DNA of 64,000 nt from assembly GCF_001939045.1 (NCBI RefSeq), contig NZ_MKIM01000027.1, positions 248,001 through 312,000 of the forward strand. Direction: 5' to 3'. Below are positions 9,035 through 18,876 of the stretch, in pieces. Positions within the stretch are counted from its first letter, which is position 1. Every line of letters begins with the position of its first letter. The notes beneath the pieces were generated by a model. It had not been told where the DNA came from. It saw nothing but the letters and a program-made list of their open reading frames with translations, and ran no database searches. Source of the stretch: Rhizobium oryziradicis (lineage in GTDB: Bacteria; Pseudomonadota; Alphaproteobacteria; Rhizobiales; Rhizobiaceae). The position numbers were made by a program, and so were the translations under genes.

Positions 9035-9786
9035 GCGATAAAACCACCAGCAGCCTTTTGTATCTCGATGGCGTCTGCGTTTCATTTGATGGCTTCAAGG
9101 CACTGAATTCGCTGTCCTTCGTGGTGGAGCCCGGCGAGCTTCGCGCCATCATCGGTCCCAACGGGGCAGGCAAAACTACGATGATGGACATCATCACCGG
9201 CAAAACCCGGCCCGATAGCGGCGAAGTGTTTTTTGATGGCGGCAAGGTTGACTTGACCAAGCGCGATGAGGCCGAAATTGCCCAACTCGGCATTGGCCGC
9301 AAATTCCAAAAACCCACAGTGTTTGAGAGCCACACCGTGTGGGACAATCTCGAACTGGCGCTGAACAAGCCGCGCGGGGTGTTTTCTACGCTGTTTTACC
9401 GCATGAGTGCACAAGATCGCGAGCGGATCGACAATATTCTCGAAACTGTTCGCCTGACCCACCGCAAGAATGATCTCGCCGCCAATCTCAGCCACGGCCA
9501 AAAGCAATGGCTGGAAATCGGTATGTTGCTGGCGCAGGAGCCAAAACTGCTGCTGGTGGATGAGCCGGTGGCGGGCATGACCGATGCAGAAACGGCGGAA
9601 ACCGCCATTCTCCTGCGTGAAATTGCCAAGACCCGATCAGTCGTGGTGGTCGAGCACGATATGGGTTTTATCCGCGATCTGGGCGTGAAAGTGACCTGTC
9701 TGGCTGAAGGTTCGGTGTTGGCCGAAGGCTCGATTGATTTTGTCTCCAACGATCAGCGCGTGATCGAGAATTATCTGGGGCGGTGA
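9031..9786 (+). CDS. urtD: Urea ABC transporter ATPase UrtD
   Basis: 251 aa LivG-type ATPase. Walker A is GPNGAGKTT near residue 43, the ABC signature is LSHGQKQWLEIG, Walker B is LLLVDEP, and the H-loop is VVVEHDMGF. The signature has SHGQ rather than SGGQ, which is usual for UrtD. It starts inside the urtC stop (ATGA), and urtE begins one base after its stop. Confidence 0.94.
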   Translation: MSDKTTSSLLYLDGVCVSFDGFKALNSLSFVVEPGELRAIIGPNGAGKTTMMDIITGKTRPDSGEVFFDGGKVDLTKRDEAEIAQLGIGRKFQKPTVFESHTVWDNLELALNKPRGVFSTLFYRMSAQDRERIDNILETVRLTHRKNDLAANLSHGQKQWLEIGMLLAQEPKLLLVDEPVAGMTDAETAETAILLREIAKTRSVVVVEHDMGFIRDLGVKVTCLAEGSVLAEGSIDFVSNDQRVIENYLGR

Positions 9787-9787
9787 T

Positions 9788-10483
9788 ATGCTGACAGTTG
9801 AAAACGTCAATCTTCATTACGGTGCCGCGCAAGCCTTGCGCTCGGTCAGCTTGAATGCCCCCATGGGCAAAATCACCTGCGTTTTGGGTCGAAACGGCGT
9901 GGGCAAAAGCTCGCTGCTGCGGGCCATCACCGGCCAGCATCCGGTATCGGGCGGCACGGTGAGTTTTGATGGCAAGAGCCTCAACGGCATGGCCCCTTTT
10001 AACCGCGCCCGACAAGGCGTTGGCTATGTGCCGCAAGGGCGCGAGATTTTTCCGCTGCTGTCCGTGAAGGAAAATCTGGAAACCGGCTTTGCACCGCTAA
10101 AGCGCAAGGACCGCACCATTCCCGATGACATTTTCAGCCTGTTTCCGGTGCTGGAGAGCATGTTGGCGCGGCGCGGCGGCGATTTGTCGGGCGGCCAGCA
10201 GCAGCAATTGGCCATTGGCCGGGCCATGGTGACACGGCCGAAAATTCTGGTGCTGGATGAGCCAACAGAGGGCATTCAGCCATCGATCATCAAGGATATT
10301 GGCCGGGCTATTCGCTATTTGCGCGATTCCACCGGCATGGCGATTTTGCTGGTGGAGCAATATCTGGATTTTTGTCGTGAGCTGGCAGACCATGTTTATA
10401 TCATGGATCGCGGAGAAATTGTGCATCAAGGGGCGGCTGAAACCCTTGATACGCCTGAGGCCCGGCGGCATTTGACTGTTTAA
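9788..10483 (+). CDS. urtE: Urea ABC transporter ATPase UrtE
   Basis: 231 aa LivF-type ATPase and last gene of the urt operon. Walker A is GRNGVGKSS, the signature LSGGQQQQLAIGRA, and Walker B ILVLDEPTEGIQPS. The GIQPS after Walker B is characteristic of UrtE. It pairs with UrtD to drive urea uptake. Confidence 0.94.
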   Translation: MLTVENVNLHYGAAQALRSVSLNAPMGKITCVLGRNGVGKSSLLRAITGQHPVSGGTVSFDGKSLNGMAPFNRARQGVGYVPQGREIFPLLSVKENLETGFAPLKRKDRTIPDDIFSLFPVLESMLARRGGDLSGGQQQQLAIGRAMVTRPKILVLDEPTEGIQPSIIKDIGRAIRYLRDSTGMAILLVEQYLDFCRELADHVYIMDRGEIVHQGAAETLDTPEARRHLTV

Positions 10484-10558
10484 GGATGTATTTGAGGTTT
10501 CTCTTGAAGCTGCAATTCTATGTGATAATTTCCCCGCGCGGCAATTAGGGAAAACTGG

Positions 10559-11761
10559 ATGACACGGAATGGCGTTTTGGGCCTGCGGCGCGCGGGTTTT
10601 GTACCGGGTTTGGCACCCGCTTCGGTATTGAGTGCATGTGGGGTGTTGTTTGTGTGCCTGACTGGTCTTGTCGGTCCCGCCATGGCGGCTTCCGGCTGCG
10701 GCCTGACCGTGCGGGCCGGGGTGCAGGAGCTTTCGTTTGAGTCCGATGGCTTGAAGCGGAGGGTATTTGTGTTTGTACCGGCAAGCTATACTGCCAAAAG
10801 CAAGGTGCCGGTGGTGTTTGATCTGCACGGTTCCAACAGTTTTCCCAAAGCGCAGATGGAGCGCAGCGGCTGGCCTGATGTTGCCCGCGAAAACGGCTTT
10901 CTCGTTGTGGCCCCTGAGGGTGGACTAACGGGTAAGCTGCCGGACACGCATGCCTGGAATGTACCCGGTGTCACCCCCGGCGATGGCCCGGATGATGCGG
11001 AATATCTCAGCGAGGCCGTTTCGCAGGTCAAAGCCAATTTCTGTGTGGATGAGACCCGGCTTTATGCCTCCGGCTATTCGGGCGGCGGGCGCATGCTGTC
11101 GCAATATATTTGCAACGGCAATCGCGATTTTTCGGCAGCCGGTTTTGTTATGAGCCTTCGGGCGGGCTATCCAAAGCAGGTGCAGCAGGGGCAGGCAAAA
11201 GGAAAATGGTTGCCTGATCCGCAGAGCTGCCATCCTGCACAGCCCGTGTCGATCATTGCTTTTTGGGGATTGAAAGATAACACCAACCCCTACATTGGCG
11301 GTGGCAAGCCTTATTGGCAATATAGTGGCCAGACGGCGCTGAACCGTTGGGCCGAGCTGGATGGATGTGAAGGCTCGGAATCCATCGTTAAGGGTGCAAA
11401 AATTTCGTCGGCGACCTATGAGCGCTGCAAGGGTGGTGCAAAAATTGTGTCCTATACCATTGCCGGGCAAACGCATGATTGGCCAGACCGCACGGTCGGA
11501 TTTTCTCTGGCCTCTATTGGTGGCAAAGGCCCGGTCGAGAAAGCGACAGAGCCGATGTATGCGGCAAAGCGGATGTGGGCCTTTTTTAACGCACGCGGTG
11601 GCGATTTGATGGCCAAGGTGGGAGCCAAGGATATTTGCGCCGATGGTGCAAAAAACGGTGCCGGTGTGGCCAGCGCCGCCTGTGCGGCGGTGTTGAAAAC
11701 CAACACCAAAGCCGTGGACGATACGGATTCGCTTGCCATGGGCGCGCGCCTCTCGCGCTGA
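10559..11761 (+). CDS. Secreted esterase, PHB-depolymerase/LpqC-like family
   Basis: 400 aa alpha/beta hydrolase. The signal peptide is about 38 residues, with cleavage near PAMA|ASG. The family pattern is PVVFDLHGSNSF (oxyanion-hole region), then the nucleophile elbow GYSGGGRM and a C-terminal catalytic His in GQTHDWP. Relatives are annotated as poly(3-hydroxybutyrate) depolymerase-like or feruloyl esterase; the true substrate cannot be told. ATG at 10559 follows AGGG. It sits 75 bp after urtE and 15 bp before ureD, so it is probably cotranscribed in the urea island, though no urea-related role is evident. Confidence 0.8.
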   Translation: MTRNGVLGLRRAGFVPGLAPASVLSACGVLFVCLTGLVGPAMAASGCGLTVRAGVQELSFESDGLKRRVFVFVPASYTAKSKVPVVFDLHGSNSFPKAQMERSGWPDVARENGFLVVAPEGGLTGKLPDTHAWNVPGVTPGDGPDDAEYLSEAVSQVKANFCVDETRLYASGYSGGGRMLSQYICNGNRDFSAAGFVMSLRAGYPKQVQQGQAKGKWLPDPQSCHPAQPVSIIAFWGLKDNTNPYIGGGKPYWQYSGQTALNRWAELDGCEGSESIVKGAKISSATYERCKGGAKIVSYTIAGQTHDWPDRTVGFSLASIGGKGPVEKATEPMYAAKRMWAFFNARGGDLMAKVGAKDICADGAKNGAGVASAACAAVLKTNTKAVDDTDSLAMGARLSR

Positions 11762-11776
11762 TATGAAGGAGCCAGC

Positions 11777-12607
11777 GTGCAATCAGCCATAAGCAGCAGG
11801 CCGCAACGTGCCTTTGGGCGCGGGCGGCTTGAAACCAAGATGCTGGATGGAAAAACGCGGCTTGCCACTTTTTTCCAGGAAGGCTGCGCCAAGATCCGCA
11901 TGCCTCAGAGTTTTGATGGCCGTATGGAAGCGGTGTTGATCAATTCATCAGGTGGCCTGACCGGCGGTGACCGCTTAAGCTGGGCATTTGGGGCCTCTGC
12001 AGGCTCGCATCTGACCTTGACCACCCAAGCTTGCGAGAAAATCTACAAGGCATCCAGCGATACGGCAGAGGTGACAACCCACATTGAGGTTGGCGCTGAT
12101 GCGGTGGTGCATTGGCTGCCGCAGGAATCGATTTTGTTTGATCAGGCATCCTTGAGCCGCAAGCTGGAGGTGGATCTGCATGAAACATCTGAATTTCTGG
12201 CGGTTGAGGCGATCTTGCTGGGCCGCAAAGCCATGGGCGAAAGCGTGAATTCCGGCATGGTGCGTGACCGCTGGCGCATTCGCCGCGCGGGCAAGCTCAT
12301 TCATGCCGAAGAGCTGGCACTGTCGGGCCCAGTGCAGGACATCTCTGCTGAAAAAGCGGTGCTTGATGGCCATGTGGCCTTTGCCACGCTGCTCTATGTC
12401 GGGTCAAAAGCGGAATCGCATCTGGCAACCGTGCGCAGCGTGATGGATGCCCAGAACGGGCAGGGTTTAGCAGGCACAAGCCTATGGAATGACAAGCTGA
12501 TTGCCCGTTTTATGAGCAGCGACGGATTTCGTTTAAGAAAATTGCTTATCCCGGTCATTTCGGCCTTGCGCGCGGGCGCGTCTGTGCCGAAAGTCTGGAC
12601 TCTGTAA
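11777..12607 (+). CDS. ureD: Urease accessory protein UreD
   Basis: 276 aa nickel-insertion scaffold that binds apo-urease together with UreF and UreG. Typical segments are LINSSGGLTGGDRL, THIEVGADAVVHWLPQESILF and the conserved LGRKAMGE. The start is GTG at 11777 with GAAGGA six bases upstream. It opens the first part of the urease operon, 39 bp before ureA. Confidence 0.94.
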   Translation: MQSAISSRPQRAFGRGRLETKMLDGKTRLATFFQEGCAKIRMPQSFDGRMEAVLINSSGGLTGGDRLSWAFGASAGSHLTLTTQACEKIYKASSDTAEVTTHIEVGADAVVHWLPQESILFDQASLSRKLEVDLHETSEFLAVEAILLGRKAMGESVNSGMVRDRWRIRRAGKLIHAEELALSGPVQDISAEKAVLDGHVAFATLLYVGSKAESHLATVRSVMDAQNGQGLAGTSLWNDKLIARFMSSDGFRLRKLLIPVISALRAGASVPKVWTL

Positions 12608-12646
12608 CCACGCGATTTTAAACACAGGATTTGTTGGGGACCACGC

Positions 12647-12949
12647 ATGAATCTGTCGCCAAGAGAAAAAGACAAGCTGCTGATTTCCATGGCTGCCATG
12701 GTGGCGCGGCGCAGACTGGAGCGCGGCGTCAAGCTCAACTACCCCGAAGCCATTGCACTGATTTCGGATTTTGTGGTCGAAGGTGCGCGCGATGGCCGGG
12801 CTGTGTCGGAGTTGATGGAGGCTGGTGCCCATGTCATCACCCGCGATCAGGTGATGGAGGGCATTGCCGAAATGATCCATGATGTGCAGGTGGAAGCCAC
12901 ATTTCCCGATGGCACCAAGCTGGTGACCGTTCACGAACCGATAAGGTAA
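12647..12949 (+). CDS. ureA: Urease gamma subunit
   Basis: 100 aa, the full family length. It begins [17 protein letters not shown] and ends with the conserved [17 protein letters not shown]. Rhizobia keep gamma, beta and alpha subunits as separate genes, as here. The next gene starts 4 bp after its stop. Confidence 0.96.
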   Translation: MNLSPREKDKLLISMAAMVARRRLERGVKLNYPEAIALISDFVVEGARDGRAVSELMEAGAHVITRDQVMEGIAEMIHDVQVEATFPDGTKLVTVHEPIR

Positions 12950-12953
12950 GCCG

Positions 12954-13208
12954 ATGCTGGCGCTTCGACCCAATTGCGAATGCTGCGACCGTGATTTGCC
13001 GCCCGACAGCCGGGATGTGGTGATCTGCAGCTTTGAATGCACCTTCTGCACCGATTGCGCTCATGACAAGCTTGGCGGCTTTTGCCCCAATTGCGGTGGC
13101 GAGCTGGTGCGCAGACCCATTCGCCCGGCAGCTAAGCTTGCCAACAACCCGCCATCCACTGTTCGTATTCTCAAGGCAGAGGGCTGCGCGCCTTCCAACG
13201 CCGCCTGA
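12954..13208 (+). CDS. DUF1272 Cys-rich protein in the urease operon
   Basis: 84 aa. Nine cysteines fall in [15 protein letters not shown] and CPNC clusters, followed by GGELVRRP, which fits the DUF1272 family. The spacing suggests a compact binuclear zinc fold, probably structural. Its function is unknown. It is packed between ureA (4 bp) and ureB (17 bp), so it must be cotranscribed with the urease subunits. A metal-related or regulatory role would be inference only. Confidence 0.85.
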   Translation: MLALRPNCECCDRDLPPDSRDVVICSFECTFCTDCAHDKLGGFCPNCGGELVRRPIRPAAKLANNPPSTVRILKAEGCAPSNAA

Positions 13209-13225
13209 ATTATGGGAGAGACAGA

Positions 13226-13531
13226 ATGAAACCCGGTGAAATCATTGCTGCCAGCGGCGAGATCGAGTTGAATGCCGGCCTGCCGACGGTGAGGATTGAG
13301 GTCGAAAATTCCGGCAATCGCCCGGTGCAGGTGGGCAGTCACTACCATTTTTATGAAAGCAATGCGGGCCTATTGTTTGAGCGGGAAAAAGTGCGCGGCA
13401 TGCGGCTGGATATTCCGGCGGGCACGGCGGTGCGCTTTGAGCCGGGGCAGAAGCGTGAAGTGACGCTGGTGCCGCTTGCCGGCAGCCGCGAGGTCTATGG
13501 CTTTCGCCAGAAGGTGATGGGCAAGCTATGA
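13226..13531 (+). CDS. ureB: Urease beta subunit
   Basis: 101 aa. It begins [18 protein letters not shown] and carries the conserved [14 protein letters not shown] and [14 protein letters not shown] motifs. Length is full for the stand-alone beta subunit. It starts after GGGAGAGAC, and its stop overlaps the next start (ATGA). Confidence 0.96.
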   Translation: MKPGEIIAASGEIELNAGLPTVRIEVENSGNRPVQVGSHYHFYESNAGLLFEREKVRGMRLDIPAGTAVRFEPGQKREVTLVPLAGSREVYGFRQKVMGKL

Positions 13532-13932
13532 GATTGGCATTAGCGATTTTGGCCTGTCTCGTCGTGAGCGCCGGTTCTGCCTATGCAGTGGGTCCGAAGT
13601 TGAATTGCCAAGACCCTCAGACGCAAGCCGAAATGACCCAATGCGCGGGCGATGAATTCGATGCGGCCGACAAGGCGTTGAACGCCCAATGGAAGCTGAC
13701 CCGCGCCGCGTTGGTGGAAACCGATGCCAATCTGGACGCCGACCAAAAGGGCGCGGAAAAAGCGCTTTTGAAAGGTCAGCGGGCCTGGATTGATTATCGG
13801 GATGGGCAATGCGAGGCTGAGGGCTTCTCCGTTCGCGGCGGCACGATGGAGCCGATGATGGTGGCCTCTTGCAAGGCGCGATTGACGGAGCTGCGCACCA
13901 AGGAGCTAAAATCTCTGGCCGAGCCGCAGTGA
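13528..13932 (+). CDS. LprI-like/DUF1311 secreted small protein
   Basis: 134 aa with a signal peptide (cleavage near AYA|VGP). The body has the lysozyme-inhibitor LprI-like pattern: [20 protein letters not shown], then DKALNAQWK, then [13 protein letters not shown] and a last [13 protein letters not shown], giving four conserved cysteines. LprI homologues can inhibit lysozyme, but most DUF1311 proteins are uncharacterised. It is translationally coupled to ureB (ATGA overlap) inside the urease operon, which is odd for a periplasmic protein. Confidence 0.8.
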   Translation: MRLALAILACLVVSAGSAYAVGPKLNCQDPQTQAEMTQCAGDEFDAADKALNAQWKLTRAALVETDANLDADQKGAEKALLKGQRAWIDYRDGQCEAEGFSVRGGTMEPMMVASCKARLTELRTKELKSLAEPQ

Positions 13933-13954
13933 TCAGGTCGAGGCAGAAAACACG

Positions 13955-14569
13955 ATGACGCGAACGATCATGATTGTCGGCAATGGTGATATTGAGCAAA
14001 GGGTGGCCCAGCGCATTGATGGCGCTGATATGGTCATCCGCTTCAATGGGTCGCGCAATTTTAACCGTGCGGGCAGCCGCACCGATGTGGTGGCCGTATG
14101 CAACACTGGCCGTCCGGCCAAGGCCATGGTGCAGAATGAAGCGTGGCGCGACAGCGTGCCAGTCAAGGATTGCCGGGCAATCTGGTCGGTGCGCGATGGG
14201 CAAAAATTTCAGCGGATCAAGCCGGATGTGCTGGCATGTTTTCCTGAGTTGATTGATTTTTTTGATGATTATACCGAAGCGTTTGCGGAGTTTGCGTTAT
14301 CGAGGGGCAAGGAGCACGTGGTGTTGCCTGCCGCGCTGCATGATGCGGTTGATGCTGAACTCGCCACGTTTCAGCCCGCGCCTTATGTGGTGCCATCCTC
14401 TGGTTTGATGGTGATGGCGTATCTTCTTAATGATCCGGCCTTTGTCGGAGATGAAATTGCCTTTGCCGGCTTTTCGCATCAGGGATGGGATGGCCATCCC
14501 TTTGAGGCGGAGCGGCAATTGGTGAATGCCTATGTGAGTGCAGGGCGCCTGACGCGCCTTGCTGCCTGA
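13955..14569 (+). CDS. Urease-operon protein with GT29 (sialyltransferase)-like motif
   Basis: 204 aa. The N-terminus [18 protein letters not shown] followed by [13 protein letters not shown] resembles the L-sialylmotif of glycosyltransferase family 29, which has a VGNGP...ID...VIRFN pattern. A later [11 protein letters not shown] and [17 protein letters not shown] could match the second motif region. No signal peptide or membrane segment is seen. It lies 22 bp after the LprI-like gene and 35 bp before ureC. I know this type of gene from rhizobial urease loci as a urease operon accessory protein. Whether it transfers a sugar is unknown. Confidence 0.7.
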   Translation: MTRTIMIVGNGDIEQRVAQRIDGADMVIRFNGSRNFNRAGSRTDVVAVCNTGRPAKAMVQNEAWRDSVPVKDCRAIWSVRDGQKFQRIKPDVLACFPELIDFFDDYTEAFAEFALSRGKEHVVLPAALHDAVDAELATFQPAPYVVPSSGLMVMAYLLNDPAFVGDEIAFAGFSHQGWDGHPFEAERQLVNAYVSAGRLTRLAA

Positions 14570-14604
14570 ATTTTTGCCGCCTGATTTCGAAGGAGTCTGA
14601 CCTC

Positions 14605-16317
14605 ATGTCTTACAAGATGTCCCGCGCTGCTTATGCCAGCATGTTTGGTCCGACCACGGGCGATAAGGTGCGGCTGGCCGACACCGAATTGTTTATCGAG
14701 GTCGAAAAAGACTTCACCCATTATGGCGATGAAGTGAAATTCGGCGGCGGCAAGGTGATCCGTGATGGCATGGGCCAATCTCAGGTTACGCGCGCCCAAG
14801 GTGCTGTGGACACCGTCATCACCAATGCTTTGATTGTTGATCACTGGGGCATTGTCAAAGCCGATATCGGATTGAAAGACGGGCGCATCGTGGCGATTGG
14901 CAAGGCGGGCAACCCCGATACGCAGCCGGGTGTTGATATTATTGTTGGTCCCGGCACGGAAGCCATTGCCGGTGAGGGCAAGATTGTCACGGCTGGCGGC
15001 ATGGATAGCCACATCCATTTCATCTGCCCGCAACAGATTGAAGAAGCCCTGATGAGCGGCATCACCTGCATGCTGGGCGGCGGCACAGGCCCGGCTCATG
15101 GCACGTTGGCCACCACCTGCACACCGGGACCATGGCATATTGCAAGGATGATCGAGGCCGCCGATGCCTTCCCGATGAACCTTGCCTTTGCGGGCAAGGG
15201 CAATGCCTCGCTTCCCGGCGCGCTGGTGGAGATGGTGCTGGGGGGAGCATCCTCGCTGAAACTGCATGAAGACTGGGGCACAACACCGGCCGCCATTGAT
15301 TGCTGCCTCAGCGTTGCTGACGAATACGATGTGCAGGTGATGATCCACACCGACACATTGAACGAGAGTGGCTTTGTGGAAGACTCGGTGAGTGCCATCA
15401 AGGGCCGCACCATCCATGCCTTTCACACCGAAGGGGCGGGCGGTGGCCATGCGCCGGATATTATCAAAATCTGTGGCCAGCCGAATGTCATTCCATCGTC
15501 CACCAACCCAACCCGGCCTTATACCATCAACACGCTGGCCGAACATCTGGACATGCTGATGGTCTGCCATCACCTCAGCCCGTCGATTCCGGAAGACATT
15601 GCCTTTGCCGAAAGCCGTATTCGCAAGGAAACCATTGCCGCCGAAGACATTTTGCACGATATCGGCGCGTTTTCGATCATCTCATCCGACAGTCAGGCCA
15701 TGGGCCGTGTGGGCGAAGTGGCGATCCGCACCTGGCAGACCGCCGACAAGATGAAGCGCCAGCGCGGACGTTTGCCGTCCGAGATCGGCGAAAACGACAA
15801 TATGCGGGTGAAGCGCTACATTGCCAAATACACCATCAACCCGGCCATCGCCCATGGCTTGAGCCATGAAATCGGCTCGATTGAAATTGGCAAGCGTGCC
15901 GATCTGGTGATCTGGAATCCGGCGTTTTTCGGCGTCAAGCCGGATATGGTGCTGATGGGTGGCTCGATTGCGGCCGCCCCGATGGGCGATCCGAATGCCT
16001 CGATTCCAACCCCGCAGCCAGTGCATTACCGCCCGATGTTTGGTGCCTATGGCAAGGCGCGCACCAATTCATCGGTGACGTTTGTGTCTCAAGCCTCGCT
16101 GGATGCGGGCCTTGCGCAAAAGCTCGGCGTTGCCAAGCAATTGCTGGCGGTGAAAAACACTCGTGGCGGCATTTCCAAGAGATCGATGATCCACAATGAT
16201 CTGCTGCCCGAGATCGAGGTGGACCCGGAAACCTATGAAGTGCGCGCCGATGGTGAATTGCTGACTTGTGAGCCAGCCACCGTGCTGCCGATGGCGCAGC
16301 GGTATTTCTTGTTTTAG
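14605..16317 (+). CDS. ureC: Urease alpha (catalytic) subunit
   Basis: 570 aa, full length. It carries the nickel-site motifs: the HIHF pair in [12 protein letters not shown], the carbamylated Lys in [10 protein letters not shown], the His ligands in [12 protein letters not shown] and [16 protein letters not shown], and the active-site flap [18 protein letters not shown]. It starts after AAGGAG. Its TAG stop is formed by the first bases of a palindromic repeat (16315). It ends the first urease block; ureEFG lie 2.5 kb further on. Confidence 0.97.
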   Translation: MSYKMSRAAYASMFGPTTGDKVRLADTELFIEVEKDFTHYGDEVKFGGGKVIRDGMGQSQVTRAQGAVDTVITNALIVDHWGIVKADIGLKDGRIVAIGKAGNPDTQPGVDIIVGPGTEAIAGEGKIVTAGGMDSHIHFICPQQIEEALMSGITCMLGGGTGPAHGTLATTCTPGPWHIARMIEAADAFPMNLAFAGKGNASLPGALVEMVLGGASSLKLHEDWGTTPAAIDCCLSVADEYDVQVMIHTDTLNESGFVEDSVSAIKGRTIHAFHTEGAGGGHAPDIIKICGQPNVIPSSTNPTRPYTINTLAEHLDMLMVCHHLSPSIPEDIAFAESRIRKETIAAEDILHDIGAFSIISSDSQAMGRVGEVAIRTWQTADKMKRQRGRLPSEIGENDNMRVKRYIAKYTINPAIAHGLSHEIGSIEIGKRADLVIWNPAFFGVKPDMVLMGGSIAAAPMGDPNASIPTPQPVHYRPMFGAYGKARTNSSVTFVSQASLDAGLAQKLGVAKQLLAVKNTRGGISKRSMIHNDLLPEIEVDPETYEVRADGELLTCEPATVLPMAQRYFLF

Positions 16318-16379
16318 AGCCTGCCAGATTGAGATGCCGTCAGGGAAAGCTCAGTTCCACTTTTCCCTGACGAATTCTA
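16315..16379. repeat. RIME-like palindromic repeat between ureC and the convergent glycosyltransferase
   Basis: A degenerate half of the TAGAGTCTGTC palindrome is followed by a hairpin GTCAGGGAAA / TTTTCCCTGAC, the same building blocks as the 20.6 kb and 21.8 kb copies. It fills the whole gap between two convergent genes. Its left TAG is the ureC stop and its right CTA is the TAG stop of the minus-strand gene. The hairpin could end transcription from both sides. Confidence 0.7.
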
Positions 16380-17672
16380 TGCGCGGTTGTGAGCGCGCGC
16401 TATAGGCCGGTGGCTGCGGCCGTTCCTGAACGTGTTCAGCGCATCCACATAATACTCGTCCCAGAATACGGTGGCATCCTGGGATGAAAACATCGATTTC
16501 GCCGTCTCATAGGCGGCTTGTCGCATCGCCTTATAGCGGTTTTGGTCGCCCATGATGGTGACGATTTCGCTTAAAGCGCTGTGCGCCAAGCGCTCAATTT
16601 CGCGGGCGTGAATCTCTGCAAATTCAGAGGTTGAGCGATCGTCGGCAATATGTTTCCATTCGCCAATGTCGGTGGTGTCCATCGGCAGCAGAATGCCGTT
16701 TTTCTGATGCTGGATGAATTCCGGCAAGGCTCCTTGGGCGGTGCCGATTACCGGCACGTAATTGGCCTCGGATTCAATCACGCTATAGCCAAATGTGTCG
16801 CAAAAGGTGGTGAGCAGCGAAAAATGCGCGTTGCGCAAGATTTTCAACACCTCGCTATTGGGAATATTTTGCACATGGCGCACGTTGGGTAGCGCTAGCA
16901 ATTTGCGGTAGCGGTCGAAATAGCCCGGCTCAAGCGGATCGGTCCACGAGGCCTGGCCGACCTCAACGGTGGAGACAATATCCACCTCCAGCGGAATTCC
17001 CTGTTCCAGTGCCAGTTCTGCCATGCGCACCCCAACACAGCCGCCTTTTCTGGCAAAGTGATTGCCAACAAACACGACACGAATGGGGTATTGCTCATCT
17101 TCGGTGTAACGGTCGGCGCGATCTTCAATGACCATATTGGGATAACGCAGGAAGAGCTTGTGTTTCAATTGGTCGAAAGACGGATGATCCTTGTGGGAGG
17201 TGAGAAAAATACGGCGGGCATGTTCGGAAATGGCCCCGATGCCAACGCAGCGATCACTCAGCAGTTGACGCATCATGAAGCGATAAAAGCGCGATTGCTC
17301 TATGCCAAAACCTCGAGGCATATGGGATTCAAACGACATGACAAACGGCGTGGTGCCCAAGGGAATTCGATTAAAGGCGTGCACAAGATCAAACTTGCGC
17401 ACCGGCACGGGCGACAGAACAGTAACGCCTTCCAGCTTTTCCGAGATATAGTTCATCGGCACAAAGTTGCGTGTTTCAATCCTGTGTCTGGTGTGGCGAG
17501 GCGAGTTGAAACGCCATGGATAGCGGGTTGGCGCAAGCACTGAAAGGGTTGGCTTTGCACTCTGTCCGGCCTGTCCTTTGGTAGGAGGCACCATGGCCTG
17601 GTTGCCTGAAACCGAGTTTTTTATCAATGAGGGCTGCCGCCTTGGGAAGCCGCCCTTCAAAACCTGGGTCAT
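16377..17672 (-). CDS. Glycosyltransferase family 4 (group 1) protein
   Basis: 431 aa. The first 70 residues are Pro/Ser/Lys-rich and without fold signals. The GT-B body has an N-terminal half with FDLVHAFNRIPLG and PFVMSFESHMP. The C-terminal nucleotide-sugar domain begins with VRVVFVGNHFARKGG and includes LLTTFCDTFGYSVIESEANYV and PVIGTAQGALPEFI, the usual E-x7-E region. No transmembrane segment is seen. The start has AGGA nine bases upstream. It lies antisense inside the urease locus between ureC and ureE; its role (polysaccharide or lipopolysaccharide sugar transfer) is inferred from family only. Confidence 0.85.
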   Translation of the reverse strand: MTQVLKGGFPRRQPSLIKNSVSGNQAMVPPTKGQAGQSAKPTLSVLAPTRYPWRFNSPRHTRHRIETRNFVPMNYISEKLEGVTVLSPVPVRKFDLVHAFNRIPLGTTPFVMSFESHMPRGFGIEQSRFYRFMMRQLLSDRCVGIGAISEHARRIFLTSHKDHPSFDQLKHKLFLRYPNMVIEDRADRYTEDEQYPIRVVFVGNHFARKGGCVGVRMAELALEQGIPLEVDIVSTVEVGQASWTDPLEPGYFDRYRKLLALPNVRHVQNIPNSEVLKILRNAHFSLLTTFCDTFGYSVIESEANYVPVIGTAQGALPEFIQHQKNGILLPMDTTDIGEWKHIADDRSTSEFAEIHAREIERLAHSALSEIVTIMGDQNRYKAMRQAAYETAKSMFSSQDATVFWDEYYVDALNTFRNGRSHRPIARAHNRA

Positions 17673-18178
17673 GGTTTATTCCTCTGACTTGACCGGTGCG
17701 CTCAACATCCCATTCGGGTGGGTGAGCATCCAGAAGTGAATTTCAACCTAAACTGTGGTCGATAAGTCGATAACGAAGCTTCCTACATATGTATATTAAA
17801 ACATGTATCACCGTTTCTATGCAATATTTTAGTTTATTTTAAGACGGCATAGGGTTTTCACTATATGCTCTGTATCGATGGTGAAATTCTTGAAGCCTAA
17901 CGTCTGGCTTAGGGGGGAGGTTCCCTCAATGCTGTTTTTTAGTGATTTATCCGCTCTCTATATTTCTCACCTGTGGTAATATATTCGCTCCACGCGAATG
18001 CTCCGGCTCTTTCGGCAGGAGGCGCTATCATATGCTGCAAGTGCATGGCTGCCATGCGTCAGCGCAATGGACCGTGTTTTATGCTGCGTTGCACGCGGTT
18101 TTGCGCTATTGCGAAAAGGGAATGCTGTTGCTGTCGCTTGACAGCGCCGGCCTATTCTTTGCGGTTAAGGAGATCATG
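17673..18178. other. Gene-free divergent intergenic region upstream of glycosyltransferase and peroxiredoxin
   Basis: About 500 bp, AT-rich around 17780-17880. Short open frames (for example from 17942 and 17973) have no credible ribosome site or family resemblance. It should hold the two divergent promoters; I see no clear operator or RNA. Confidence 0.5.
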
Positions 18179-18718
18179 ATGATTATTGGCAGAAAAGTGC
18201 CCAACGTAACATTTCGCACGCGCGTTCGCGACGAAGCTGTTGGCGGCCCAAACCCATTTCGCTGGCAGGATCTGACCTCGGACGATTACTTCAAGGGCAA
18301 GAAGGTCGTTTTGTTTTCGCTGCCCGGCGCGTTCACACCAACATGCTCGACCTACCAATTGCCTGATTTTGAAAAGCTTTACAGCGAGTTCAAGGCTGAG
18401 GGCGTGGACGAGATCTATTGCATCTCGGTCAATGATGCTTTCGTCATGAATGCCTGGGGCAAGAGCCAGGGTCTGGAAAACGTCAAGCTGATTCCAGATG
18501 GTTCTGGCGAATTTACCCGCAAGATGGGTATGTTGGTGGCCAAGGATAATCTCGGCTTTGGCATGCGCTCCTGGCGCTACGGTGCCGTGATCAACGATGG
18601 CGTTGTTGAGCAATGGTTTGAAGAAGAAGGCTATTCGGACAATTGCGATAGCGATCCCTATGGCGTGTCGTCGCCGCAGAATATTCTGGAAAAGCTGAAG
18701 GAAAAGAAAGCAGCCTGA
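18179..18718 (+). CDS. Peroxiredoxin, Prx5 type
   Basis: 179 aa thiol peroxidase. The active-site motif [14 protein letters not shown] carries the peroxidatic Cys, and further Cys residues lie in IYCISVND and [10 protein letters not shown]. The conserved Arg is in [10 protein letters not shown]. This is the Prx5/type II family, which in bacteria uses glutathione or glutaredoxin. ATG 18179, six bases after TAAGGAG, is preferred over ATG 18176 and over the open frame back to 17942. A strong terminator follows, separating it from ureE. Confidence 0.92.
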   Translation: MIIGRKVPNVTFRTRVRDEAVGGPNPFRWQDLTSDDYFKGKKVVLFSLPGAFTPTCSTYQLPDFEKLYSEFKAEGVDEIYCISVNDAFVMNAWGKSQGLENVKLIPDGSGEFTRKMGMLVAKDNLGFGMRSWRYGAVINDGVVEQWFEEEGYSDNCDSDPYGVSSPQNILEKLKEKKAA

Positions 18719-18741
18719 TTTCAGGCTACATGCTTTTTGAC

Positions 18742-18774
18742 AAGCCACGTGTCAGCAAGATACGTGGCTTTTTT
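18742..18774 (+). terminator. Terminator after the peroxiredoxin gene
   Basis: Nine-base stem AAGCCACGT / ACGTGGCTT with an 11-nt loop and a T-run. It implies ureEFG has its own promoter. Confidence 0.85.
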
Positions 18775-18876
18775 GTTGACATGATCAGGCTCTGTGAAGC
18801 GACGCTATACGGCATTTGCCGGTTGCGCGATGCTGCTATTTTATGCAAAGTCGGCTTCTGCTTATTTGGAGTGCCT

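Noticed and set aside
7775-9085. 436-codon minus frame opposite urtC
   Set aside because: Same reason; its composition mirrors the hydrophobic permease and urtC is unmistakable.
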